Shown: piece by piece, positions 1 to 7,465 of the stretch
How positions within the stretch are numbered: position 1 is the first letter of the stretch
How the letters are laid out: every line of letters starts with the position of its first letter
Assembly (NCBI GenBank): GCA_002451155.1
Contig: DKBG01000265.1
Location: 1 to 15,350, forward strand
DNA: 15,350 nt
Direction of reading: 5' to 3'
From: Ignavibacteria bacterium UBA6906
GTDB taxonomy: Bacteria > Bacteroidota > Ignavibacteria > UBA10030 > UBA6906
Position numbers and translations under genes: made by a program
The notes under the pieces: model-generated
The model's database searches: none
Told to the model about the DNA's origin: nothing
The model's input: the letters and a program-made list of their open reading frames with translations, nothing else

Positions 1-1
1 G

Positions 2-322
2 AGCATCTGGGGAAAGACATTCGCCGACGAGCTCAATCCGGAGACCCCCAGTTACCAGAAGGGATATGCGCGGGGAACCGTGGCGATGGCGAATCGGGGA
101 CGGAACACAAATACCAGCCAGTTTTTCGTGATGCTCCGGGACCTCCCCTCCATGCCCAAGAACTATTCGATCTTTGGAAGCGTGGTGGAGGGGATGGACG
201 TGGTCGACAAAATCGGCGCGGTAGAAATCGTGCCCGTCAGCGGACCGACGGATGGTCGGCCGAAAACGGACGTCATCCTGGAGGATGTGACGATCAGGAC
301 TGAAGAATCCAAGGAGCAGTGA
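2..322 (+). CDS. Cyclophilin-type peptidyl-prolyl cis-trans isomerase, 3' part only
   Basis: Catalyses cis-trans isomerisation of peptide bonds before proline. The reading frame is open from base 2, so the start and the first half of the domain lie upstream of the window. Visible cyclophilin landmarks are FADE, then GTVAMANRGRNTNTSQFFV (equivalent to the GxLSMANxGxNTNxSQFF core of cyclophilin A), then PKNYSIFGSVVEGMDVVDKI, the usual bacterial form of the FGkVveG block. The catalytic arginine and the FMIQGGD block would lie before the window and cannot be checked. The gene ends in TGA 19 bases before holA, so the two are probably cotranscribed. Whether the full protein has a signal peptide, and so acts in the periplasm or the cytoplasm, cannot be seen. 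The family call is secure; the subclass is not. Confidence 0.93.
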   Translation, partial: SIWGKTFADELNPETPSYQKGYARGTVAMANRGRNTNTSQFFVMLRDLPSMPKNYSIFGSVVEGMDVVDKIGAVEIVPVSGPTDGRPKTDVILEDVTIRTEESKEQ

Positions 323-341
323 TCGTGCACGGGAGAGATTG

Positions 342-1403
342 ATGGCCCCCCAGACCCCAACCACAGAAGATCTCGAGCGTTCACTCCGGCAGGGGCAGGT
401 GTTGCCGCTCTACCTCTTTACAGGGGAAGAGACGTTTCTCATTGATGAGGCCCTGCGATTGATCATCAGCGCCGCTCTGGATGAGTCGGATCAGGCGTTC
501 AACCTTGATATCCTTTCCGGTGACGATATCGATGCGAGAGATATCGTCGCCCGGGCTTCTGCTTTCCCCCTGATGGCCGAGCGGAGGGTCGTCGTCGTGC
601 GCGACGTCGAGCGCCTCGGAGAGCGGGGACTTGAACTTCTCTCGCGCTACGTCGATTCCCCCTCTCCGACCACCTGCCTCGTGCTGATTGCCGCGAAAGC
701 GGATATGCGCCGGCGGGTTTACGCCTCCGTCCGCAAGAAAGGCATGGCGATTGATTTCAAGGACCTCCCTGATAGCCAGCTGCCCGCCTGGATCGAGCAG
801 AGAGTCCGGAGACGGAAAGGGTCTATTACGCAGGACGCGGCGAAACTCCTCGCTGCATATGTCGGATCCTCTCTCCGCGATCTGGAGAACGAGCTGGAGA
901 AACTCTTTCTCTTCCTCGGCGGACGCACCTCGATCACTGCCGACGACGTTGCCGTTGTGGTCGGATTCACCCGGGAGTATAATGTGTTCGAGCTGCAGAA
1001 AGCAGTGGGGGAGAAGAATGCCCGCCGCGCCGCGATGATCCTCGAACGAATCCTGGACTCGGGCGAACGAATTCCGATGCTCATCAGCATCTTGACCTCC
1101 TACTTTGCGACCCTCTGGCGCATCGCTGATCTGCGCCGCCGCGGCGTCCCTGACAGGGATCTCGCCGCAGAAGTCAGGGTAAACCCCTACTTCCTGAAGG
1201 AGTATCTTGACGTCCTTCGCCGGTTCACCATGCAGGAAATTGAGAAGGCGTTTGAGCATCTGGTGATCGCTGATGAACAGTCAAAATCGACTGGCTCGAA
1301 CCCCAAACAGATCATGCACAACCTTCTGGTTCGTCTGATTGGGCTTGACGATTCCGAGCAGGAATCTTCCCCCAGGCCCGTCCATTCAAGGCTGCCCGTC
1401 TGA
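342..1403 (+). CDS. holA: DNA polymerase III subunit delta (HolA)
   Basis: Clamp-loader subunit that opens the beta sliding clamp during DNA replication, acting in the cytoplasm with the gamma/tau and delta' subunits. The 353-residue length fits the family. The N-terminal block around residues 22-38 (PLYLFTGEETFLIDEAL) is the usual start of the delta AAA+-like domain, which lacks a Walker A loop, as expected. The middle block with FTREYNVFELQKAVGEKN and the following LDSGERIPMLISILTSYF is the typical lid/collar boundary, and the rest is the helical C-terminal collar. I chose the ATG at 342 rather than the TTG at 339 because GGGAGAG (331-337) sits just upstream of it. It lies between a cyclophilin gene and a DUF92 gene with very short gaps, so an operon is likely. 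The last 15 or so residues are low-complexity and look non-conserved. Confidence 0.95.
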   Translation: MAPQTPTTEDLERSLRQGQVLPLYLFTGEETFLIDEALRLIISAALDESDQAFNLDILSGDDIDARDIVARASAFPLMAERRVVVVRDVERLGERGLELLSRYVDSPSPTTCLVLIAAKADMRRRVYASVRKKGMAIDFKDLPDSQLPAWIEQRVRRRKGSITQDAAKLLAAYVGSSLRDLENELEKLFLFLGGRTSITADDVAVVVGFTREYNVFELQKAVGEKNARRAAMILERILDSGERIPMLISILTSYFATLWRIADLRRRGVPDRDLAAEVRVNPYFLKEYLDVLRRFTMQEIEKAFEHLVIADEQSKSTGSNPKQIMHNLLVRLIGLDDSEQESSPRPVHSRLPV

Positions 1404-1414
1404 CCCTGGGTAAC

Positions 1415-2242
1415 GTGGACAGGATCATGCCGACTCTGCCTCCGCCTTCACAGATCTGGACCGCACTTCTGTTTGCTCTCGCTGTCGCCTTCTTCTCCCA
1501 TCGTCTTCGCATCCTGACTGTGGGAGGATCCATCGCGCAGTTCTTCCTCGGCTGGGTTCTCCTCTCATTCGGCGGATGGCAGTGGACCTTCCCTGTTCTG
1601 GTGTTCTTTGTCTCCTCAAGTGCAATCAGCCTCTTTCGACGGAAGGAACGTTCCCTGCCTGAGTCGTTCTTTGCCAAAACTGGTTCACGCGATGCGTGGC
1701 AGGTGTTTGCCAACGGCGGTGTCGCCGGCGCTTGTGCTGTTGGATGGTTCTTCTCCTCGTTGGACGGCTTGTATGTGGCATCTCTCGGTGCGCTGGCGGC
1801 TGCGACAGCGGACACCTGGGCGACTGAGATAGGCGTTGTTTCTCATGGCAAGGCGAGGCTGATAACGAATTTCAGGCAGGTGGCCGCCGGCACCTCCGGG
1901 GCGGTCTCGCTTCCCGGGACAGCTGCTGCGTTCTGCGGAGCGGCTCTGCTGGCGACGTCCGGATTGCCATGGATCCCCGAAATCGCGAAAACTGAAACGG
2001 TTCTTTCGGTGGCGGTCGCAGGACTGGCTGGTTCACTCGTGGACTCCTTCATGGGCGCCGCCCTCCAGGCGAGATTCCGGTGTGCTTCCTGCGGAAAGAT
2101 TTCGGAAAGGTCCTTCCACTGCTCAATACCCGCCGTCCGGATATACGGCCTCAGTTTTGTGAACAATGATGCGGTGAATCTGCTCTGTACGATATCAGGG
2201 GGTTCCTTCTCCCTTTTGCTGCTTCGGTTTCTTCCCTTCTAA
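1415..2242 (+). CDS. DUF92 family integral membrane protein
   Basis: Multi-pass membrane protein of about 275 residues with roughly six or seven hydrophobic segments. It belongs to the DUF92 family (TIGR00297-like), whose plant member VTE6 is a phytyl-phosphate kinase; the substrate of bacterial members is generally not known. Family landmarks are ATADTWATEIG (Asp near residue 133), GTSGAVSLPGT, DSFMGAALQ, a CxxC...HC cluster (Cys 223, Cys 226, His 235, Cys 236, metal-ribbon-like) and the C-terminal NNDAVNLL. The GTG at 1415 is the longest start; the ATG at 1427, preceded by GGACAGG, is a credible alternative and loses only four residues. It begins 11 bases after holA and probably ends that transcription unit. 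By family relationship it may handle polyprenyl phosphates or CTP-dependent lipid phosphorylation, but that is inference. Confidence 0.88.
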   Translation: MDRIMPTLPPPSQIWTALLFALAVAFFSHRLRILTVGGSIAQFFLGWVLLSFGGWQWTFPVLVFFVSSSAISLFRRKERSLPESFFAKTGSRDAWQVFANGGVAGACAVGWFFSSLDGLYVASLGALAAATADTWATEIGVVSHGKARLITNFRQVAAGTSGAVSLPGTAAAFCGAALLATSGLPWIPEIAKTETVLSVAVAGLAGSLVDSFMGAALQARFRCASCGKISERSFHCSIPAVRIYGLSFVNNDAVNLLCTISGGSFSLLLLRFLPF

Positions 2243-2254
2243 GCTTCAGCCGGG

Positions 2255-2301
2255 AGGCCTGGGGCAGCAGGCCTGACAGGCGACGCCAATCGGAAATTCC
2301 G
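2255..2301. repeat. Cluster of short inverted repeats after the DUF92 gene
   Basis: AGGCCT at 2255-2260 recurs at 2269-2274 and can pair across an 8-base loop. GGCG-A-CGCC lies at 2279-2287 and CGGAA-A-TTCCG at 2291-2301. The first could slow or end transcription from the upstream operon, but no T-run follows, so it is not a standard intrinsic terminator. The 11-base symmetric CGGAAATTCCG is the type of site a dimeric regulator could bind. No function is demonstrated. Confidence 0.35.
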
Positions 2302-2330
2302 CACCTTTGATTGTGACCTCTCTACTTCAA

Positions 2331-2370
2331 TCAAAAACCGCTCAAAAAACGCCCAAAATTTTAAAAAATT
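2331..2370. repeat. Helically spaced A-tracts and imperfect tandem repeat upstream of promoter
   Basis: A-runs begin at 2333, 2344, 2355 and 2363, close to one helical turn apart, which is the pattern of intrinsically curved DNA. The first two lie in an imperfect tandem repeat (TCAAAAACCGC at 2331, TCAAAAAACGCC at 2342). The block ends just before the -35 hexamer, so it may act as an UP element or as a binding site for an architectural protein such as HU or IHF. Confidence 0.5.
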
Positions 2371-2371
2371 C

Positions 2372-2400
2372 TTGACTTCCAGACTCGCAAAACCTAAATT
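2372..2400 (+). promoter_or_regulatory. Promoter for the TPR-barrel-HU-ExbBD-TonB operon
   Basis: TTGACT at 2372-2377 is followed after exactly 17 bases by TAAATT at 2395-2400, close to the sigma-70-type consensus. It also roughly fits the Bacteroidota pattern (TTG, about 20 bases, TA followed by T's). Transcription should start near 2406-2408, giving a leader of about 50 bases. The leader contains a small CTACT/AGTAG inverted repeat (2404-2408 with 2415-2419). This is the only convincing promoter found in the plus-strand block. Confidence 0.6.
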
Positions 2401-2459
2401 AAGCTACTAAAGGAAGTAGGTTAAGGGATTACTTTAAGCGAACGGAGTTCGCCTACACA

Positions 2460-5400
2460 ATGGTGGGAATGCTCACGAGAACCATGATCACGCTGGTTCT
2501 CGCACACTTTGCCCTCTTCGGACAGCCGCAGCCGGACAACTCTGAAGTCAGGGACTTCAAAGTGGCCGAGGGGCTCTTTAAGGACGGCCAGTATCAGCTC
2601 TCCTTCGAAGAGTTCCAGAAATTCCTTCAGACATATCCATCCAGTTCGCGCAGAGCAAACGCAACCTTCCTTGCCGGCGAGTGCCTGAGGAATCTGGGAA
2701 AAACAACGGCTGCCGTTCAGCGTTTTGAGGCGTTTCTCAGGGAGTATCCGGGGAGCGGGCTCCGGACAGACGCGCTGTTTCGACTCGGTGAAATCCACTT
2801 CGACAATGCTGAGTATCGTCGCGCCGCAGAGCGATTCCAGCAGGTGGTCGAACGCTCGCCTCAGAGCGAACTCGCTGGCGAGGCAGCCTACTGGGTCGGA
2901 GAATGTTCATTCAAGGAGAGGGATTTCCCGGCGGCGGTCCGGTATTATCGGGAGGTACTGGAGAAATTCCCAAAAAGCCGATACGCCGATTATGCTCTCT
3001 ATTCGGTTGGATGGACATACGAACAGCTCAGGGAATATGACAACGCCATTGAGTCGTACAGGGAGCTCCCGAAAAGGTATCCCGGGAGCGGCCTCTCTGC
3101 GTCGGCCAGAATTCGCATCGGGGCGGTCTACCTGTCGAAAAAGGAGCCCGGCAAGGCGATCGAGGCGCTAAGAAAGGCGCAAACCGAGGTTACGACGGAC
3201 GACGCGAAGGGAGAAGCCCAGTATCTGATCGGCGAGGCATACTATCAGCAGGGGGACCTCGCCTCCGCGCTTCAGAGTTACGAGGCATTCCTGTCCGCAT
3301 ACAGGGGCCACAGGCTGGAACGAGATGTCCGATACGCGAAAGCGTGGATCTTCCTCCAGGAAAAGAATTACGGCAAAGCGGTAGAGATCTTCTCTGATCT
3401 CGCGCGCGGCAAAGATGAAGTGGCTGAGGCTGCCAAACTGCGCGAAGGGCAGGCGATGAAATTGACCGGGAAACGCCAGGATGCCGCAAAAGCATTCGAG
3501 GCACTCCTGGCGATGAACCCGCAGGGGAAGTACGCGGATGACGCGCTCTACGAAACGGGACTCCTTCGCTTTGAAGAGAAGCAATACGCACAGGCGAAGC
3601 AAGTATTCAGCCGGCTGACGAAAGAGTATCCGGAAAGCGAGTTCCTTGCACAATCACACCGGATGGCTGGCGAATGCTACCTGGCGGAGAAAGACTTTGA
3701 GAACGCCGGCGTCGAGTTCAGGAAATCGAGTGAAGTCCGTGGCGCATCAGGAGACGTGATCGCAGATGCGGTGTTTCAGGAAGGATGGGTGTTTTTCAAG
3801 AGGGAGAAGTATGCGGAGGCGGCTGAACGGTTTTCCCGGTTCGTGAAAGGGAACCCAAAACACCCAAGGGTGGATGAAGGATATTTCTGGCTCGGCGAGT
3901 CATCGTACAGACTCCAGCGGTACAGGGATGCCTATACTGCGTATGCCGCGTTGTTGACGAATTACCCGGCCAGTGATAAGCGTCCGGAAGCGTTGTATGG
4001 CAAGGCCTGGTCTTCGTATAAGATGAAGGACTATGCTTCCTCGGCGAGCGCGTTCAGTCAGCTGGCTGAGAAATATCCCACCAGCGAACTTTCGTACGAT
4101 TCGCGTGTACGGCTCGGTGACTCCTATTTTGCGATGAAGGATTTCTCAAAGGCTGCCGCAGCGTATCGGTCCGTCATCGACCGGTACCCCAAGAATCAAC
4201 AGCTGGACTACGTCTATTTTCAACTGGCCCAGTCGAACATTCGGGGTAGGGCGGTTGAGAAGGGGATCGCGGAGTATAGAAACCTCCTCGAGAAGTATCC
4301 CCGGTCCACATACCGGGACGATGCGCAGTACGGCATCGGCTGGGCGTATTTCCAACAAAAGGAGTATTCAAAAGCCATTGAGGCGTTTTCGGTGCTGGCG
4401 AATTCTGCCTCTTCCAGCCCGCTGGCTCCGCGTGCACTGACGGGAATCGGGGATGCACGTTACAACATGAAGGACTATCCGGCTGCCATCGCCGCCTACC
4501 GCCAGGTGCTGACAAAATACCCGGCCAGCCCATATGTGACGGATGCTCTGACAGGTATCCAGTATTGCAATTCGGTGCAGGGGAACGAAGCTGCGGCCGC
4601 TTTGACGATTGAGGAATTCGTCAGAGCCAATCCGAAGACTCCCTCCGCAGACAAGCTCCTCATGAGAAGAGCTGAGCTTCTCTCATCCAAACGGGACTAT
4701 GCCGGGGCGGCGGCGGCATACCTGGACGTCGCGAGCCGGTATCCCTCGAGCGAACTGGTGCCAGAGGCCTACTACCTGGCAGGGACTTCCTTCGCTGAAG
4801 CGGGAAGCGCTGATGAAGCCCTCAAGGCGCTTGCCAGAGTGCCGGAGCGATATGCAAAATCGGAGTTTGCCCCGAAAGCTCTCCTGGAAATGGGTCAGGT
4901 CCAGGCGGCAGGGGGGAGGACCGATGACGCTGTCGCAACGTTCGACCGGATCGCCAGAGAGTATCCGGGCAGCGAGGCAGCATCCCAGGCGACGTACGCG
5001 AAAGGGGCCGCGTATCTGGCAGCCGGGGACAAACAGAAGGCGAGAACGGAGTTCAATGCACTGGCAGGGGGAAAGACGGGAACAGTCCACGCGGACATGG
5101 CGAAGGTCGCTCTGGCCCGGGTTGCCTTCGACGAGGGGGACCTCGACGCGGCATCAGTACTCTTCACGGACGTCGCCAATCGTCGGACAGATGAAGTGGG
5201 GGCGGAAGCACAGTACTATATCGGTGAAATCCTGTTTCGAAAGGATCAGTACAGGCAGGCGATAACAGCTCTCGTAAGGGTAAAATACGTCTATCCCGGA
5301 GCGCCCCGGTGGATATCGAAGGCTTATCTCTTAATGGGAGAGTGCTTCGTGAAGACCTCTGATCTGACTCGGGCAAAAGAGGCATTCCAGATTGTGGCGA

Positions 5401-5462
5401 GGCAGTACCCGGAGTCTGAGTCCGCAGCCCGGGCGGAGAAGCGACTGAAGGAACTGCAGTGA
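2460..5462 (+). CDS. Exported tetratricopeptide-repeat protein, about 26 repeats
   Basis: A 1000-residue protein that begins with a hydrophobic segment (about residues 8-22) typical of a secretion signal. The rest is almost wholly a superhelix of TPR-like units of about 37 residues. Each unit repeats the pattern YPxS...A.Y.xG..y...kdY..A...y, for example KYPTSEL, KYPRSTY, EYPGSEA. From the N-terminus I count about 26 units, the last ending at the C-terminus. This repeat type is seen in periplasmic CpoB/YbgF-like and BamD-like proteins, where it mediates protein contacts. No lipobox cysteine is present, so it is probably periplasmic rather than a lipoprotein. The start could be the ATG at 2460 (GGAG about 12 bases upstream) or the ATG at 2469. 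Its TGA overlaps the GTG of the barrel gene, so the two products are made together and may be partners. It is much longer than CpoB. The partner is unknown. Confidence 0.9.
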   Translation: MVGMLTRTMITLVLAHFALFGQPQPDNSEVRDFKVAEGLFKDGQYQLSFEEFQKFLQTYPSSSRRANATFLAGECLRNLGKTTAAVQRFEAFLREYPGSGLRTDALFRLGEIHFDNAEYRRAAERFQQVVERSPQSELAGEAAYWVGECSFKERDFPAAVRYYREVLEKFPKSRYADYALYSVGWTYEQLREYDNAIESYRELPKRYPGSGLSASARIRIGAVYLSKKEPGKAIEALRKAQTEVTTDDAKGEAQYLIGEAYYQQGDLASALQSYEAFLSAYRGHRLERDVRYAKAWIFLQEKNYGKAVEIFSDLARGKDEVAEAAKLREGQAMKLTGKRQDAAKAFEALLAMNPQGKYADDALYETGLLRFEEKQYAQAKQVFSRLTKEYPESEFLAQSHRMAGECYLAEKDFENAGVEFRKSSEVRGASGDVIADAVFQEGWVFFKREKYAEAAERFSRFVKGNPKHPRVDEGYFWLGESSYRLQRYRDAYTAYAALLTNYPASDKRPEALYGKAWSSYKMKDYASSASAFSQLAEKYPTSELSYDSRVRLGDSYFAMKDFSKAAAAYRSVIDRYPKNQQLDYVYFQLAQSNIRGRAVEKGIAEYRNLLEKYPRSTYRDDAQYGIGWAYFQQKEYSKAIEAFSVLANSASSSPLAPRALTGIGDARYNMKDYPAAIAAYRQVLTKYPASPYVTDALTGIQYCNSVQGNEAAAALTIEEFVRANPKTPSADKLLMRRAELLSSKRDYAGAAAAYLDVASRYPSSELVPEAYYLAGTSFAEAGSADEALKALARVPERYAKSEFAPKALLEMGQVQAAGGRTDDAVATFDRIAREYPGSEAASQATYAKGAAYLAAGDKQKARTEFNALAGGKTGTVHADMAKVALARVAFDEGDLDAASVLFTDVANRRTDEVGAEAQYYIGEILFRKDQYRQAITALVRVKYVYPGAPRWISKAYLLMGECFVKTSDLTRAKEAFQIVARQYPESESAARAEKRLKELQ

Positions 5463-7156
5463 GCGGCAGACACCTTTCGGCACTTGCGGCGCTGATCGTC
5501 GGGATGACGGCGTACCGGGCTGGGATGTCCCAGGAAAAACCTGAACCGCCGCGCAGACAGCCTGGGAGAGTGGCTCTTCCCGTGGAAGGCGACACGACAG
5601 GCATCCGGTCGGATCGGCCATTGCCTGCAATTGAGCTGCCCGAATATGATATCACCGGCACGCTCGTTCCCAGGCTCGAAGTCGCAGCGAAATCGCCGGT
5701 GGATCAGGAACGGGTGCTGGACCCGCTTGCAGGACAGGGACCGAAATACTTTGGGCCGTACGTGAGTGATCAGAGTGTCTGGAAGGATGGCGCAGCCTTT
5801 CTGACTGGTCCTCCCGCCCACTGGGGGAAGGTAACCGCAGGCTACGGATGGTATGTGTCTCCGTTCGGAGAAGCATGGTACGGTCAGCCGGGCGGACCAT
5901 TCAGCTACCTCGGAGCCATCGGATTCCAGTCGAGCCAGGGCTATGTCGACCATGCCGACTATACGCGAGGGCGCGGTTCTCTCCTTTTCGGATGGGAGCT
6001 CAACGACGATTTTGGGGCTCTCTCGCGTTCTGATATTCGTCTCGGCATTACCTATCAATCTGATCGCTACAATTTCTTCGGCTCCAGCAATCCGGGACTC
6101 TCCCGAACCGTATCCCGCTTTGCGACGGAGGTCGGTGTAGCGGCAGCGACTGTGGGCGAATTCGGGCTCACGGGCCTCGTACGGGTAGGCACAACGAGCG
6201 TGAAAGACACACATTCGGTGAACGAGACACCCTTCGGATTGACAATCGCGGGCTCGAGGGATTTTGGCACATTCGACCTTGTTGGCGGTCTGGACCTCTG
6301 GGCGAACCCGTACAATGCGCCGGCGAGTTCCGGTGATCCCTTCTATGTGTCGCTGGGTGCAGATGTCAAGGCGCCGATCGCTGAAGGAATCGAGCTGCAG
6401 GGCGGTCTCGGGATGTATGTCTACCGTGGGTCGGATGTTGGTACTGCCGGTCGGATCGTACCACGAGTGTCCGTTCGCTGGCAGGCATCCGAGTGGCTGG
6501 GACTGTTTGTACGGTTCAGGCCCGGAGTGGATCGGCTCACACTCGGTGATGCCGTAAGCGCGAATCCGTATGTCACGAGCGACTTTGTGATCCGCCACCA
6601 GGACAGGTACATCGCCGGGTCAGTCGGCGCGGACATGGTTCCCTCGCGGAACGTCGAGGGGCGCGTGAGTGTGGAGTACAGCAGGACAAAGAACGCGCTG
6701 GCCTTTGTGGACACGGGCCGGGTGGGTGTGTGGGAGGGATACTATGACGGCATCACATCGATCCTGGGCTTCCGTGCCGATCTCACCTGGTCAATCACAG
6801 GGCAGGATGGATTGATCGCCTCCCTTCTCGTTCAGACGAGTGAGAATACCGTTACGGACAAGCGAGTTCCCAATGTGCCGGCCGCGCTAGCGGACCTGGC
6901 CTACGAACACCGGTTTGTGTTTCCGTTAACAATCGGAGCGGGCGCGAAGGTGGTCGGACAGCGCTATGCTGACCTTCAAAACGAGCGATCCCTGGATGCG
7001 TTCACGTTGATAAGCCTGGGTGCCTCGTACGGATTCCTGCCGGGATGGCGCGTGTTTTTACGGATCGACAATCTCTTCGATGTACGCTACGAATGGTGGG
7101 AGATGTACAGGGGCGTCCCGACACTGGGGACGCTTGGCGCGAGTTACAGCTGGTAG
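5459..7156 (+). CDS. Outer-membrane beta-barrel protein, TonB-receptor-like but apparently without plug
   Basis: A 565-residue protein with an N-terminal hydrophobic segment (about residues 5-22, ending near GMSQ), a proline/charge-rich linker to about residue 90, and then about 450 residues of alternating polar/aromatic beta-strand sequence. It ends in GASYSW, a C-terminal aromatic residue as needed for outer-membrane barrel insertion. The end (RIDNLFDVRYEWWEMYRG) is very like the last strands of TonB-dependent receptors. No plug motifs are seen, and the region before the first strand is too short for a plug domain of about 130 residues. A segment near residues 58-70 (IELPEYDITGTLVP) could act as a TonB-box-like contact, but this is inference. 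The GTG start overlaps the TPR stop (GTGA) and has AAGGA six bases upstream. With exbB, exbD and tonB downstream, it is a likely client of that energy system. The substrate is unknown. Confidence 0.82.
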   Translation: MSGRHLSALAALIVGMTAYRAGMSQEKPEPPRRQPGRVALPVEGDTTGIRSDRPLPAIELPEYDITGTLVPRLEVAAKSPVDQERVLDPLAGQGPKYFGPYVSDQSVWKDGAAFLTGPPAHWGKVTAGYGWYVSPFGEAWYGQPGGPFSYLGAIGFQSSQGYVDHADYTRGRGSLLFGWELNDDFGALSRSDIRLGITYQSDRYNFFGSSNPGLSRTVSRFATEVGVAAATVGEFGLTGLVRVGTTSVKDTHSVNETPFGLTIAGSRDFGTFDLVGGLDLWANPYNAPASSGDPFYVSLGADVKAPIAEGIELQGGLGMYVYRGSDVGTAGRIVPRVSVRWQASEWLGLFVRFRPGVDRLTLGDAVSANPYVTSDFVIRHQDRYIAGSVGADMVPSRNVEGRVSVEYSRTKNALAFVDTGRVGVWEGYYDGITSILGFRADLTWSITGQDGLIASLLVQTSENTVTDKRVPNVPAALADLAYEHRFVFPLTIGAGAKVVGQRYADLQNERSLDAFTLISLGASYGFLPGWRVFLRIDNLFDVRYEWWEMYRGVPTLGTLGASYSW

Positions 7157-7183
7157 TCTCAATCACAACGGAGTGCTGTCCTT

Positions 7184-7465
7184 ATGAGCCAGGAAGAGCT
7201 TGTTACCATGATCTCGGAACGGGCGGGAATGTCTCGGCAGACTGTCCTCCAGGTCATTGAGACAATCTCCGATGTCTGGGCGGAAGAAATCCTGACATCA
7301 GGCGAGCTGGAGCTGGACAACATCGGCACCTTCCTCCTCGATCATAGACCCGGACGCAGAGGAGTCGATACCGAGACGCATGAAATATTCGTTATACCCC
7401 CTTCGGACTATGTATCGTTTATGCCATCCCGCGAACTCATAGACTGGAGCAACAGAATACAGTGA
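7184..7465 (+). CDS. Small acidic HU-like protein
   Basis: A 93-residue protein with the HU/IHF fold pattern: two N-terminal helices, the LDNIGTF turn matching the VxGFGTF of HU, a beta-arm, and a C-terminal IPPSDYVSFMPSREL matching the end of HU. HU proteins normally bend and compact DNA as dimers. Here several DNA-binding traits are missing. There is no lysine in the whole chain, I count 17 acidic residues against 7 arginines, and the RNP motif at the arm tip that carries the DNA-intercalating proline is replaced by RGVDTETHE. It may therefore bind DNA poorly or act as a dimer partner. The ATG has GGAG 10 bases upstream. The TGA overlaps the GTG of the next gene, itself an HU-domain protein, which suggests the two products pair. 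Family confident, function uncertain. Confidence 0.87.
   Translation: MSQEELVTMISERAGMSRQTVLQVIETISDVWAEEILTSGELELDNIGTFLLDHRPGRRGVDTETHEIFVIPPSDYVSFMPSRELIDWSNRIQ

Noticed and set aside
381..1259. 292-codon open frame on the minus strand
   Set aside because: Shadow of holA; no family resemblance.
2255..2274. Intrinsic terminator after the DUF92 gene
   Set aside because: The stem is only six pairs and there is no T-run after it; kept only as an inverted repeat.
2460..5462. DNA-level tandem repeat or CRISPR-like array
   Set aside because: The periodicity exists only at protein level (TPR units); I saw no long identical DNA repeats.
5324..6598. 424-codon open frame on the minus strand
   Set aside because: Opposite the TPR end and the barrel gene, which show family patterns; the antisense product has no recognisable fold and no ribosome site.
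7184..7465. Ordinary nucleoid protein HU
   Set aside because: The fold pattern fits, but lack of lysine, strong acidity and the missing RNP motif argue against a normal DNA-compacting role.
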